Positions 34,822 through 44,280 are shown, counted from the stretch's first letter. The stretch: 64,000 bases of DNA from Anaerostipes rhamnosivorans (GCF_005280655.1 NZ_CP040058.1:2146001-2210000); one strand, 5' to 3'. Made by a program: numbers and translations. The notes: generated by a model not told the origin, from the sequence alone.

Positions 34822-36182
34822 CCTGCCCTCCTTTTCTCCAGGGTCTCCATAAGCCGTTTCTTACCAGTCTGCGGGTCCGGCAGGATTTCCTCCACAAAAC
34901 GGACATAGAACTTCACCTGATCCAGATGCTTCTCTCTGAGGATTTCCTTCATAAGCCTCATGATTTCCTGCCGGATCCAGTCCTGTCTGCCTTCTTCGGG
35001 TACTTCTGCCAATATCTCAAAGGAATTCTCTCCGAATTTCCGGAACTGATAGTCCAGAAGTCCCTCAATACAAAAGCCCTCCACGGCCAGTGGATGGAGA
35101 AATTCTCTGCCTCCCTGCTGGTCCTCAAACCACATCAGATCCTCGTTTCTCCCCAGAAGGCTTTCTGCCCTGGAAAATGGATATCTCTCCTGTCCTGAAT
35201 CTGATTTCAGCTGCAGCTGATCGGAAATCCGGTAGCGGATCAGCGGTTGTACAAAGTTATAGAGAGATGTGAGATAGATGCATCCATCTTCCACTTCGAT
35301 ATAATTCAGATCGTCAAACAGAAACATTCCCTCCTGGCTGCGCAGCTCAACTCCCAGCGCCAGTGATTCACTGGCCCCGTAAACATTGACCACTTCAGTA
35401 TCAAAAACAGTCTCCAGATAATGGCGCAGTCCGGTTCCCAGCGGCTCCCCGCAGCAGATCACCCGGCATAGATCCATTTGGATCTCGCCTTTTTCCTTCA
35501 ACTCGCCAAGGATTTTTACCGCAGATGGATATCCGATCACTATATTTGGCTGAAACTGGTTGATTTTCTCACTCCATTCACTCATCGGTTCCTTAATATC
35601 AAGAAACAGCTGATCTGCGCCCACTCCGCTGATTCCGTCTCCTGCCGCCATGGCACCACCGTAGCGTCCGTCTGTAGCGGCAATATAGACGATTCTTGGC
35701 CCCCGAAGCAGCAGTTTTATAATCTGGGGCATGGTCATATCCCACAGAGCCGCCCTGATGATCCCAAGCAGCATCTGGCTCCAGGCCTTCTCATCGTATA
35801 CGAAATATCCTGGTTTCCCTGTACTTCCCGAAGAATGCACTACGTGAAATCGATCCTTATATTTGTTCTTTCCGGCCGGGGCTTCCTGATCGAATCTTTG
35901 AAGTTCCTCTGCTGACAGTTCAGGATTCGTGACCAGTTCATCAAAATTTTCCATAAAAGCCGCTTTATCCATAGCAGGAAAAGCAGACAGCGGCATTCTT
36001 CCGAAATTTTCTTTTGTTATGCCTGCCGCTTTAAATGTCCTGCGGTAATACTCGGAATGTTCTAATGCATAACCAAGCATGGTCCTTAACTTCTTTTCCT
36101 GCAATTTACCAAGTTCCTTTTTTGATTTTTTCGTATTTCTCTTCAGCATGTATAAGTTCCACAATAAACGGATGTATTTCAT
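34818..36182 (-). CDS. PaaK/CapK-like AMP-forming adenylate ligase
   Basis: 454 residues from ATG 36182, which follows GGAAAGGAG. The adenylate-forming signature SSGSTGKPGYFVYDEKAW is near residue 118, then NIVIGYPSAVKILGEL and VNVYGASESLALG, the last matching the family's A5 motif, and PLIRYRISDQL. This family (phenylacetate-CoA ligase and capsule protein CapK) activates a carboxylic acid as AMP ester, then transfers it to CoA or another acceptor. The substrate is unknown. It lies between the Ntn-hydrolase gene and the ABC exporter, so the product may be exported. Confidence 0.85.
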   Translation of the reverse strand: MKYIRLLWNLYMLKRNTKKSKKELGKLQEKKLRTMLGYALEHSEYYRRTFKAAGITKENFGRMPLSAFPAMDKAAFMENFDELVTNPELSAEELQRFDQEAPAGKNKYKDRFHVVHSSGSTGKPGYFVYDEKAWSQMLLGIIRAALWDMTMPQIIKLLLRGPRIVYIAATDGRYGGAMAAGDGISGVGADQLFLDIKEPMSEWSEKINQFQPNIVIGYPSAVKILGELKEKGEIQMDLCRVICCGEPLGTGLRHYLETVFDTEVVNVYGASESLALGVELRSQEGMFLFDDLNYIEVEDGCIYLTSLYNFVQPLIRYRISDQLQLKSDSGQERYPFSRAESLLGRNEDLMWFEDQQGGREFLHPLAVEGFCIEGLLDYQFRKFGENSFEILAEVPEEGRQDWIRQEIMRLMKEILREKHLDQVKFYVRFVEEILPDPQTGKKRLMETLEKRRAG

Positions 36183-36211
36183 TGCAAAGTCTCCTTTCCT
36201 CATTTCATTCG

Positions 36212-37324
36212 TTATTTCACATAAATCCGATAGCTGTTATCATAATCTTCCCTGTGATAATAGCGGACCTCTTTGCTTTTTTGATTAAATACAATGCTCC
36301 ATTCCGTAGATTCAAATTCCCCGAAATTCTTTTTGCTCACGCTTTCCAGAGCATCCCGGACATGTTCCATATCCATGGCCGGAGTTTTAGAAAGCTGTTT
36401 TGTCAGAATATCATACCGTGTGTGGGACTGCTCTGTGCCGATCCCTTTTTTCTCTCCTTCTGCCAGGTAAAAATTTGTAACCACAGGAGTATCTGTCACT
36501 GTCATCTGAGCGTTGACATATTCTGCTGCAACACTTCGCCCGGAGGAATCCGCTATTGCAAAGTGGATCATCATCCCTTTTGATGCATGAAGATCATATT
36601 GATCAAGAAGTTCCAAAGCCTCTTTCACGTCAGCCGCCTTGTTCAGCAGCAGACGGACCGCAGTCGTTGTAGTGATGTCCGGTTTCTCCGTATTTTGCTC
36701 AATGCTGTCTGAATCCTGTATCATATTCACTGACACACAAAGCCCTTTTTCATTCATCCCATCCAGGGGTGCATAGAGAGCCGCCATGGCCTGTATCCTG
36801 GAAGGCAGCCTGGAAACAGAAAAACCTGATCCTGCATTGATAAAGTCCATATTGACTGTAGATACAGAAGCGTATCCGGTGTCAGGTTTTGAGACCGTGA
36901 TCATGGCCTCACAGCTTTCCCAGTCAAAGTTTCTTCCAAACAGTGCCTCATTTTTTGGACTCTTTACAGATATAGTGCTACATCCATATACGTTTTTCCT
37001 GAAACCCAGTCCTGTGGGTCCGATGCCCAGATGCCCGGTTATAAATTTAATCACCTCTGAGTCTGAGGATGCACCTCCCTGTCTCAGGTAATCCTCAAAC
37101 CCGTAGTCACCATCATACCTGACAGCCGACAGACCCTTTTCCAGCTTCACAATCTTATGCCCCGGGTCGACCTCCTTCGTGCTTCCTCCCTTCGTATTTC
37201 TTACCTGTTTGATGCTGTCATCTTTTTCTGTACGGCCGCATTTTGTAATGACCAGTACTGCTGCAGCCAATAGAGCTGCCAATAAAATCATGACTGTTGT
37301 TTTTGTTTTTTTCAATTCTGCCAT
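36212..37324 (-). CDS. Choloylglycine-hydrolase-like (Ntn) linear amide hydrolase, membrane-anchored
   Basis: 370 residues. An N-terminal helix (about 10-27) precedes a linker and a CBAH/acyl-amidase domain. The expected nucleophile is Cys115 in NVYGCSTISVKSP, followed by ALFGRNFDWES, typical of the Ntn fold. Later LDGMNEKGLCVSVNMIQD and FAIADSSGRSVAAEY fit as well. In the family Cys is exposed by self-cleavage; here it would need loss of about 114 residues, or the enzyme works without it. It heads the six-gene operon behind LysR-type site 2. Bile-salt hydrolase activity is possible but not shown. Confidence 0.82.
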   Translation of the reverse strand: MAELKKTKTTVMILLAALLAAAVLVITKCGRTEKDDSIKQVRNTKGGSTKEVDPGHKIVKLEKGLSAVRYDGDYGFEDYLRQGGASSDSEVIKFITGHLGIGPTGLGFRKNVYGCSTISVKSPKNEALFGRNFDWESCEAMITVSKPDTGYASVSTVNMDFINAGSGFSVSRLPSRIQAMAALYAPLDGMNEKGLCVSVNMIQDSDSIEQNTEKPDITTTTAVRLLLNKAADVKEALELLDQYDLHASKGMMIHFAIADSSGRSVAAEYVNAQMTVTDTPVVTNFYLAEGEKKGIGTEQSHTRYDILTKQLSKTPAMDMEHVRDALESVSKKNFGEFESTEWSIVFNQKSKEVRYYHREDYDNSYRIYVK

Positions 37325-37382
37325 TCTCCTATCCTGATTCCACTTTTATAGTTTCTTCTTTCCTGCCCCACCCTTTGGTAAA

Positions 37383-37449
37383 ATTATATCTATCTGGCGC
37401 TTCGATATCAAATACCTATAGAAAATACATAATCATGCTTCTTAAGCAT
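37383..37449 (-). promoter_or_regulatory. LysR-type promoter site 2 (hydrolase-ligase-ABC-ADH operon)
   Basis: Minus strand: ATGCTTAAGAAGCAT palindrome (37449-37435), TATAGGTATT box, -35 TTGATA (37411-37406), 17-bp spacer, -10 TATAAT (37388-37383). The distance from palindrome to -35 is 23-24 bp as in sites 1 and 3. This is the best-matching of the three. Confidence 0.85.
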
Positions 37450-37460
37450 TGTTTAGAAAA

Positions 37461-37514
37461 GTAGAAGTAGAAGTCATGAAATCGCCGCTGCGGCCCCATG
37501 ACTTCTACTTCTAC
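37461..37514 (-). terminator. Perfect 18-bp hairpin after the flavodoxin gene
   Basis: GTAGAAGTAGAAGTCATG pairs exactly with 37497-37514. The 18-nt loop holds a nested GCCGCTGCGGC. On the minus strand the stem is followed by TTTTCT, so it can end the LysE-MATE-flavodoxin transcript just ahead of promoter site 2. Its shape recalls R2, but the core differs. Confidence 0.7.
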
Positions 37515-37562
37515 AAATTGTAACTGCAACACCTGATGTTACGTTTCGTTTTTTAATTGACT

Positions 37563-38087
37563 CTATTCAGTGACAGATCTTCCAAACATCTTAAATTCCT
37601 CCAGATGATCCTCAGCCTTATAATTCTCTTCATTCACTGTCATCACTCCAAGATCTTCTGTCTTATAGTACTCCACGACAGAAAGCTGGTATTGCCGTAC
37701 TGCCGGTCCGTACACATCCGGGGACCCAGAGCTTAAAAGCAAGGCTGTTTTTCGTACCTTCTTCGGAACCTTCAGCGCATAAGTCCGGTGGAGTGCCGCC
37801 TGAAGCTGGGCCGAAAATGAATAGTAGTAGATTGGAGATGCCAATACAAGCATTTCTGCATGTTCAAGAGCTTTGTAGACTTCTTTCTCGTCATCCTTCT
37901 GGATACACTGACCATTTCCTTTTGTATGGCAGTATTCACAGCCCAGACATCCTGCAATTTTTTTTCTTCCCACCTTTATTATCTCAACAGAATGACCTGC
38001 TTCCTCTGCTCCCTCCGCAAATGCTTCTACGATGGCTGATGTGCTTCCATTTGGCCGCGGACTGCCGTTTAAGATTAAAATTTTCAT
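37563..38087 (-). CDS. NADPH-dependent FMN reductase/flavodoxin-family protein
   Basis: 174 residues from ATG 38087 behind AAGGAGGG. ILNGSPRPNGSTSAIVEAF at the N-terminus is the FMN phosphate loop. CLGCEYCHTKGNGQCIQKDD near residue 50 is a Cys-rich segment of the iron-sulfur-flavoprotein/NADPH-FMN-reductase group, and ASPIYYYSFSAQLQAALHRT is the isoalloxazine-contact region. A redox enzyme, probably quinone or electrophile reduction. It is last in the LysE-MATE-flavodoxin operon. Confidence 0.9.
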   Translation of the reverse strand: MKILILNGSPRPNGSTSAIVEAFAEGAEEAGHSVEIIKVGRKKIAGCLGCEYCHTKGNGQCIQKDDEKEVYKALEHAEMLVLASPIYYYSFSAQLQAALHRTYALKVPKKVRKTALLLSSGSPDVYGPAVRQYQLSVVEYYKTEDLGVMTVNEENYKAEDHLEEFKMFGRSVTE

Positions 38088-38097
38088 GTTTCCCTCC

Positions 38098-39447
38098 TTA
38101 ATGAAATGCCTGTTTCCACAGCTTTTCCCTCTTTCCCGGAACAAGAAACCTTATCATATAAAGCACCGCCTTGGTTATATTGTCTGCGATCATACAATAC
38201 CATACGGCACCAAGACCCAGCTGCCAGACCTTTACGCATAAAAGGCTCAGCAGGATCCGTATTCCCCACATACTTCCGGTTTCCACAAAAAAAGCATACC
38301 CGGTCTTTCCAAGGCCATTGTAAATCCCCTGCATGATGATCATAAGACCGAAAAAGGGTTCTGACACTGCAACGATCCTGAGCATCTGTGCTCCAAGCGA
38401 CACCACCTGTGGACTGGGGGTAAAGATCCCCATCAGTGCATCTGACACAAAATACAGAACTGCCCCGGCGGCACACATGAGAATCATAGTCAGGCACACA
38501 GCCTGTTTCCACAACACGTCAAACTTCTCCCTGCTGCGTTCTCCTATGGAGTATCCTACCATTGCAGACACCGCAGTACTCATACCGTATCCTGGAATAT
38601 AAAAAATAGTCTCCGCCGTCACCGCTATAGAATGCGCCGCAAATACAGAAGTACCCATACCGGATACCAGCCCCGTAAACATAATCTGTCCCAGGCAGGA
38701 TGCAGTGTTTGTCATCATGACAGGAATGCTGATCCTAAAACATCTTCTTAAGACAGCCATATCCGGGATCCGCTTTTCTTTCCTCCAGGAAAATACAGAC
38801 TTTTTCTTGAATATATAAAACATGCTGATTCCGCCGAATGTATAGGAAACTGCAGACGCTGCCGCCGCCCCCAATACCCCCAGTCCCTCTGTGTATATCA
38901 ACCAGTAGTTTAAGACAATATTGATCCCGTTGACAAACACATTGACCACCATCGGGGTCTTTGTGTCACCTGATGCACGGACAGCCGCTCCAAAGATCAC
39001 ACTTCCTGCCCGGAAGATCATGGGAATGCTGGTGATGGTAAAATAAAGGGCCGCATCCTCCCGCACTCCGGGTGCTGCTCCCATCCAGACAGGAATATAG
39101 GGACTTAACAGAACTGCCCCTGTACCTTCTATGGCTCCAAGGATCAAAACCAGCCAGACAGTGAGCACTGCCAGCTTTCCTGTTAATTTTTTATTTTTTT
39201 CACCTACTGCCCTGGCAGTCATTGCAAGGATTCCCACACCAAAGGCTGACATCAGACTGTGAATCAGCCAGTTAATTGTGGTTGTGACACTGACTGCTGC
39301 GGTTGCCTGTTCTCCCAAATGTCCAACCATAGCTGTATCCACATACTGGACGACTGTTTCCAACACCTGTTCTATGATGGTGGGAATGGACAGGTGAATC
39401 ATTGTACGCAAAACGGATATCCTCTGCTTGTTCTGCCCGGTTCTCAC
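38098..39447 (-). CDS. MATE-family efflux transporter
   Basis: 449 residues from GTG 39447, which overlaps the lysE stop (GTGA) and follows TAAGGA. About 12 helices. IHLSIPTIIEQVLETVVQYVD and AAVSVTTTINWLIHSLM in the first half and RCFRISIPVMMTNTASC in the second are MATE-type repeats. Family members export drugs or metabolites by cation antiport. Co-transcribed with LysE and flavodoxin genes, opposite the intact lysR. Confidence 0.92.
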   Translation of the reverse strand: MRTGQNKQRISVLRTMIHLSIPTIIEQVLETVVQYVDTAMVGHLGEQATAAVSVTTTINWLIHSLMSAFGVGILAMTARAVGEKNKKLTGKLAVLTVWLVLILGAIEGTGAVLLSPYIPVWMGAAPGVREDAALYFTITSIPMIFRAGSVIFGAAVRASGDTKTPMVVNVFVNGINIVLNYWLIYTEGLGVLGAAAASAVSYTFGGISMFYIFKKKSVFSWRKEKRIPDMAVLRRCFRISIPVMMTNTASCLGQIMFTGLVSGMGTSVFAAHSIAVTAETIFYIPGYGMSTAVSAMVGYSIGERSREKFDVLWKQAVCLTMILMCAAGAVLYFVSDALMGIFTPSPQVVSLGAQMLRIVAVSEPFFGLMIIMQGIYNGLGKTGYAFFVETGSMWGIRILLSLLCVKVWQLGLGAVWYCMIADNITKAVLYMIRFLVPGKREKLWKQAFH

Positions 39448-40058
39448 AGTACGGTCCTTACAAATATTGCCGTGCCAAACAATACCAGGACAGCACCGAA
39501 GCACCGATGGACTTTTTGAATCATTTGTTCTCCTATCTTAGCTTTTAACCTGACTACCCCTGCGGCGAGCATCCCCCACCAAAAAAAGGTTCCCATGAAT
39601 ACTCCCGCTGCCAGCTGAATTCCCCTTGCCGCCTCTACCTTGCCTGAAATTCCGAAATATGAAAATACAAACAGAAATGACAAGATAGAGGCCGGATTGG
39701 TGATGGCCACCGCAAAAGAGGAAAGAAACATGGCAGCACCTGCTTTTGCGTCTGCCTTTACACTGCCTGTCTCTGCTTTTTTCCTGATGATTCCAACTCC
39801 CATAAAAAGGATTAAGATGCCTCCCAAAATATGGATCACCTCTTGGTTTTGAAGCAGACAATCAGACAGAAAAGACAGCCCAAAAACCCCTATACAGGCA
39901 TAAATACAGTCTGCCACTGATGAACCCATGCCGGACAGAATCCCGGCTCCCGGCCCAAACTTCAGAATCCGCTGAACGGTCAGGGCACCAACAGCACCCA
40001 CGGGCATTCCAAACAGAAGCCCGACAGCCAATCCTTTCAAGAAAAAATTTTCCCACAT
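39444..40058 (-). CDS. LysE/RhtB-family exporter
   Basis: 204 residues, six membrane segments. GLAVGLLFGMPVGAVGALTVQRILKFG at the N-terminus is the family's conserved G-x-x-P region and NPASILSFLFVFSYFG in the middle is typical. Family members export amino acids or derivatives. It leads the LysE-MATE-flavodoxin operon and is divergent from the intact lysR gene, probably regulated by it. Confidence 0.9.
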   Translation of the reverse strand: MWENFFLKGLAVGLLFGMPVGAVGALTVQRILKFGPGAGILSGMGSSVADCIYACIGVFGLSFLSDCLLQNQEVIHILGGILILFMGVGIIRKKAETGSVKADAKAGAAMFLSSFAVAITNPASILSFLFVFSYFGISGKVEAARGIQLAAGVFMGTFFWWGMLAAGVVRLKAKIGEQMIQKVHRCFGAVLVLFGTAIFVRTVL

Positions 40059-40118
40059 ATTGACTCCTTCCTTTTCATCATTCTTCCATAACTACTTTCT
40101 CTGTCAGACTAGTCTCTA

Positions 40119-40147
40119 TACTTGACAGGCATAAATTGACTTACTAT
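40119..40147 (+). promoter_or_regulatory. Promoter of the intact lysR gene
   Basis: TTGACA at about 40119, a 17-bp spacer and TATACT near 40142 stand about 40 bp ahead of the lysR start, in the divergent gap shared with lysE. Confidence 0.65.
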
Positions 40148-40186
40148 ACTCAGACTATACATGAAACAAATTGGGAGGTAACTATT

Positions 40187-41074
40187 ATGGAATTACGTGT
40201 ACTGCGGTATTTTCTCGCTGTTGCCAGAGAGCAGAGCATTTCCGGCGCCGCTGAGTCTCTTCATATCACACAGCCGACTCTGTCCAGACAGCTGATGGAG
40301 CTGGAAGAAGAACTTGGCAAACGGCTTTTCATCCGGGGCAGCCGGAAGATCACCCTGACGGAAGACGGGATTCTTTTCCGCAAAAGAGCTACTGAAATCC
40401 TTGACCTTGTAGAGAAAACAGAGGCCGAACTTCACGCCCCTGATGACATCATCACCGGGGACATCTACATCGGAGGTGGTGAGACAGATGCCATGCGCCT
40501 GATTGCCCGGATCGCATCCGACCTGCGAAAAAAACACCCTGGGATCCGTTATCACCTGTACAGCGGCAATGGGGACAATGTCACGGAGCGTCTGGACAAA
40601 GGACTCCTGGATTTTGGAGTGCTTATTGAATACGGTGACTTAAAAAAATATAATCACATCCATCTCCCTGTTGAAGACACCTGGGGGCTTCTCATGCCAA
40701 AAGACTGTCCTTTGGCCAAAAATGATGTCATCACTCCTGAGGATTTATCAGACGTTCCTCTGATCACCTCCAGCCAGTCCATCGGAAATGATTTTTTAGC
40801 CTGGCTGGGAAAAGAGATTAATACTCTGAACATTGTCAGTACCTACAATCTGATCTACAACGCTTCTCTCATGGTGGACGAGGGATTTGGTTATGCTCTC
40901 TGCCTGGATAAACTGCTCAACACCTCCGGTGACAGCCGTCTGTGCTTCCGCCCCCTTTCTCCAAGATATGAGGCTAAATTAGACCTTGTATGGAAAAAAT
41001 ATCAGGTATTCTCAAAGGCCGCTGAAAAATTTCTGGAACTGGCTAAGAAAGAATTTTCAGCGGGAAAGCTCTAA
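40187..41074 (+). CDS. LysR-family transcriptional regulator (intact)
   Basis: 295 residues from ATG 40187 behind GGGAGG; an upstream in-frame ATG lacks a site. The helix-turn-helix is AAESLHITQPTLSRQLMELE (residues 20-39), then the two-lobed sensor domain. It is a close paralogue of the broken LysR at 28 kb (shared MELRVL, VARE and TQPTLSRQLM). It is divergent from lysE-MATE-flavodoxin and is a good candidate for the three ATGCTT/TATAGGTATT promoters in this window. Confidence 0.94.
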   Translation: MELRVLRYFLAVAREQSISGAAESLHITQPTLSRQLMELEEELGKRLFIRGSRKITLTEDGILFRKRATEILDLVEKTEAELHAPDDIITGDIYIGGGETDAMRLIARIASDLRKKHPGIRYHLYSGNGDNVTERLDKGLLDFGVLIEYGDLKKYNHIHLPVEDTWGLLMPKDCPLAKNDVITPEDLSDVPLITSSQSIGNDFLAWLGKEINTLNIVSTYNLIYNASLMVDEGFGYALCLDKLLNTSGDSRLCFRPLSPRYEAKLDLVWKKYQVFSKAAEKFLELAKKEFSAGKL

Positions 41075-41077
41075 ATC

Positions 41078-42238
41078 TCACAGTCCGGCATCTGCCAGCC
41101 TCCTTTGTCCAAGTACCCTGAACATGATGGCTGCGAATGCCAGCAGAAGGAATAAAATCCCTCCAATCATCAGATAAGGAGTCCCCATGCCGGACAAGAA
41201 AAATCCGCAGACTGTCGTAGCCGCTGTGGTACCGAGATTGGTGGCTGCCAGAAACAGACCATTGGCAAAATCCGGCGCTTTTGGCGCTGCTGTTGTCATC
41301 CAATACTGATTAATATTTGCCGCCGCCCCTGCAAGAACACCCCACACAAAGGTCAGCACAGCCATAATAAAACTTAAATACCCCAGGAAAAATAACACTA
41401 TATAGACCGCTGCCAAAAGAAACGGAAATGTGGTGATGAATCCCATGGGCCTGCTGCTGAGCAGCCGGCCTGCAAGAATATTTCCTATGATGTTTGACAA
41501 TCCATACACCAGCAGCAGAATACTGATCCACTCAGCAGAAAGTCCTGTCACTTTTTCCATATATTCAGAAAGGTAACTGTACACACCAAACACAGAACCG
41601 TTTAACAGCACAACCCCCGCGATGGAAATCCAAACTGAAGGCTCTTTTAAAACCTTTACCTGCGAACCATAGGACATTTTCTCTTTTACCGGAAGATCCG
41701 GCACAAAGAATATCGTGGCCAGCAAAACAAACCCATTGACCGCAGCAAAAAATAACATGCCGATCCGCAGGGAGGTCAGTCCTGTAATATAGCTGACCAC
41801 AGGTACTCCTAACACCATGCCTGCTGATACTCCCATCATGACTTTAGCAACTGCCTTGGGAGCCTCCTTCTTTTCAACAGATCCGCCCGCCACAGAAAGT
41901 GCCATAGATACATAAATAGGATGAAAAAATGCGGGCAGCACCCGGGCCGCCAGGACCACCGGGAAGTGCTGGGCAAATGCAGAGATTACATTGCACACAG
42001 TAAATACCCCCAGCACAAGGATCATAACCCTTTTTCGGTTAAACCCGGAAAACAGAAGCGGCATCGTGGGACCTGAAACCGCCACGGCCAGGGCAAACAT
42101 GCTCACCAAAAGCCCTGCTGTGGAGATACTCACCTGGTACCTTTCCGCGATCATGGGCAGAATGCCCACAACGCCCATTTCTGTATTGATGATACTGAAC
42201 ACTCCCACCGTCAGTATAAAAATCATTTTTTTATTCAT
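41078..42238 (-). CDS. MFS efflux transporter (AraJ/multidrug type)
   Basis: 386 residues from ATG 42238, after GGAGGG. Twelve helices. VGVFSIINTEMGVVGILPMI at the start and GFNRKRVMILVLG as the loop 2-3 motif are typical of drug-proton antiporters such as AraJ and YdhP. It is last in the operon DUF-lipoprotein-DUF3737-MalY-MFS. The substrate is unknown. Confidence 0.9.
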   Translation of the reverse strand: MNKKMIFILTVGVFSIINTEMGVVGILPMIAERYQVSISTAGLLVSMFALAVAVSGPTMPLLFSGFNRKRVMILVLGVFTVCNVISAFAQHFPVVLAARVLPAFFHPIYVSMALSVAGGSVEKKEAPKAVAKVMMGVSAGMVLGVPVVSYITGLTSLRIGMLFFAAVNGFVLLATIFFVPDLPVKEKMSYGSQVKVLKEPSVWISIAGVVLLNGSVFGVYSYLSEYMEKVTGLSAEWISILLLVYGLSNIIGNILAGRLLSSRPMGFITTFPFLLAAVYIVLFFLGYLSFIMAVLTFVWGVLAGAAANINQYWMTTAAPKAPDFANGLFLAATNLGTTAATTVCGFFLSGMGTPYLMIGGILFLLLAFAAIMFRVLGQRRLADAGL

Positions 42239-42254
42239 GAGTTTTTCCCTCCGT

Positions 42255-43433
42255 TTAACATTGGGATGCCATCCATTGTTCATAGACAGGAATCGTTTCT
42301 TTCAGCCTCAATAAACCGTCTTCTAATACTGTGCGTGGACATGCCAGGTTCATGCGCAGAAACCCTTCTCCGTTTCTGTATTCATTGCCGTCTGACACAT
42401 AAAGTCCACTGTGTTTCCTCAGAAAACGGCTGAATTCCACAGAACTTCCGATCACATCTTTACACTCCATCCACAGCAGATATGTGGCATGGGCAGGCAC
42501 AGGCATTATGGATGGAATTTCTCTTCCTATATATTCTTCTGCATAGGTTCTGTTTTCCCACAGATAGCTTCGCAGTTCCTCAAGCCAGGCTTCCCCGTGA
42601 GTAAACGCCGACACAGCAGCATCTGCGGCGAACACATTGGGCTCTGCGACTTCATCTGTATTTAACCCCCTGCTCACTTTATGACGCAGATATGGGTCCG
42701 GCACTGCCACTGCCGCAGTCTGGAGTCCTGCCAGGTTAAATGCCTTGGTAGGGGCCAGACAGGTGATGCTGTTTTCCCTGCATTCTCTGGATACAGAGGC
42801 AAACGGCACATAGTCATAACCCGGTTCTGTGAGATCACAGTGGATTTCATCAGAAATTACGATCACATGATGTTTGACACACAGTTCTCCGATGTTTCTC
42901 AGTGTTTCTCTGTCCCATATCTTTCCTACCGGATTATGCGGGTTACATAAAAGCATCATAGAGGTCTGAGGATCTGAAAGTTTCTCTTCCAGGTCCTCAA
43001 AATTAATCTCATATCCGCTGCCGTCATATCTTAGTCTGCTCTCCAGCACATTTCTTCCGTTATTCATAATCGAGTTGAAAAAGATATTATAAACAGGCGT
43101 CAATACCAAAATATTCTCACCTGCCGTGGTCAGTTTGCGCACCATACTGGATATGGCCGGGACTACTCCAGTACAAAATATGAGCCATTCTTTTTCCATG
43201 GTAAATCCATGACGGCGTTCCCACCAGCGGATGTAAGCTTCATACCAATCTTCCGGCACCACAGAATACCCATAGATGCCCAGATTTGTTTTCCTTCTCA
43301 TTGCCTCCATGATTTCCGGTGCAGTTTTAAAATCCATATCTGCCACCCACATGGGGAGTTCTCTCTCAGGCACATCCCACTTCATGGACCCTGTGCCTCT
43401 TCTGTTGATCACTTTATTAAAATCATACGGCAT
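42255..43433 (-). CDS. MalY/PatB-type pyridoxal-phosphate aminotransferase/C-S lyase
   Basis: 392 residues, fold type I. PMWVADMDFKTAPEIMEAM near residue 27, LLCNPHNPVGKIWDRETL near 160, ISDEIHCDL near 195 and the PLP Lys in LAPTKAFNLAGLQ near 228 are clear. Members often split cystathionine or other cysteine conjugates, others are aminotransferases. Its neighbours (DUF3737 protein, MFS, lipoprotein) do not settle the substrate. The start overlaps the DUF3737 stop by 11 bp. Confidence 0.92.
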   Translation of the reverse strand: MPYDFNKVINRRGTGSMKWDVPERELPMWVADMDFKTAPEIMEAMRRKTNLGIYGYSVVPEDWYEAYIRWWERRHGFTMEKEWLIFCTGVVPAISSMVRKLTTAGENILVLTPVYNIFFNSIMNNGRNVLESRLRYDGSGYEINFEDLEEKLSDPQTSMMLLCNPHNPVGKIWDRETLRNIGELCVKHHVIVISDEIHCDLTEPGYDYVPFASVSRECRENSITCLAPTKAFNLAGLQTAAVAVPDPYLRHKVSRGLNTDEVAEPNVFAADAAVSAFTHGEAWLEELRSYLWENRTYAEEYIGREIPSIMPVPAHATYLLWMECKDVIGSSVEFSRFLRKHSGLYVSDGNEYRNGEGFLRMNLACPRTVLEDGLLRLKETIPVYEQWMASQC

Positions 43434-44280
43434 CTTTCATTTCCTCCTGAAGAATGATGTTTGTCTCTTTCGGATCCACTTTGTCCTCTTCCATGATCAG
43501 CTCTTTAATATGGCCGGCCTGAATCACCCCGCCGGATGGGTTGAACACACTGTCAATGGTTCCGTTGATCTGAGCTTCCACTGTGGAATATTCAAAAGCC
43601 AGTGTGGTATTTAACAGTTTGCAGTTTTCCATAACCAGATGGTCGATATAACACATTCCCTGCAGACTTTCCACTGTACAGTTGACCAGAGTCAGATTTT
43701 TTGCGTTCCATCCCAGGTATTCACCGGAAATAAAGGAGTCATATACGGTCACATTTTCACTGTTCCAAAACGCATCCTTTGACAACATCTTCGCATGGTG
43801 AATCTCCACATTTTTAGCTCCGTCAAAGGAGTAATTACCAACCAAAGTAAAGTCAGACAGCACCATATCCCTGCTGTTCATGGCAAAGTAATCTCCTTTT
43901 GCCGAAACATGCTCCATGGTAATATCCTCACAGTTCCAAAGGGTCTCTTGTGCATTTGGCATCGTTACATATTTTAAGGTGATTCCTTTCGCCCTGCGGA
44001 AGTTTTTCGGCGCTTCAATTGTAGTATCCTCCATAGAAATATTTTCTGTATACCAGATGCCCGCCCTTCCCATTTCAAAAATAGTACAGTCCTTCATCCT
44101 GATATTTTTGCTGTACCAGAGAGGATATTTCCATTTAAACATACTGCCGTACAATTCAATGTTCCTGCTTTCCTTTAACGGGGACTCCCCGTCTGCAAAT
44201 ACAGTATCATAAATCTCTAAATCATTTTCTTTAAAAAGTGCCCTCTCGCCTGTTAAAAACTGCTGTGTAATCTGTTTCAT
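43423..44280 (-). CDS. DUF3737 right-handed beta-helix protein
   Basis: 285 residues made of repeated short beta-strands such as SRNIELYGSMFKWKYPLWYS, KNIRMKDCTIFEMGRAGIWY and ENISMEDTTIEAPKNFRRAK, spaced about 20 residues. That is the pattern of DUF3737, a pectate-lyase-like helix with no known reaction. Genes of this type often stand next to MalY in Clostridia. It ends with a Glu/Asp-rich tail. Confidence 0.9.
   Translation of the reverse strand: MKQITQQFLTGERALFKENDLEIYDTVFADGESPLKESRNIELYGSMFKWKYPLWYSKNIRMKDCTIFEMGRAGIWYTENISMEDTTIEAPKNFRRAKGITLKYVTMPNAQETLWNCEDITMEHVSAKGDYFAMNSRDMVLSDFTLVGNYSFDGAKNVEIHHAKMLSKDAFWNSENVTVYDSFISGEYLGWNAKNLTLVNCTVESLQGMCYIDHLVMENCKLLNTTLAFEYSTVEAQINGTIDSVFNPSGGVIQAGHIKELIMEEDKVDPKETNIILQEEMKDAV

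Noticed and set aside
36212..37324. Firm call of bile salt hydrolase
   Set aside because: The Cys nucleophile is 114 residues from the start and membrane-anchored, unlike characterised enzymes, so only the broad family is supported.
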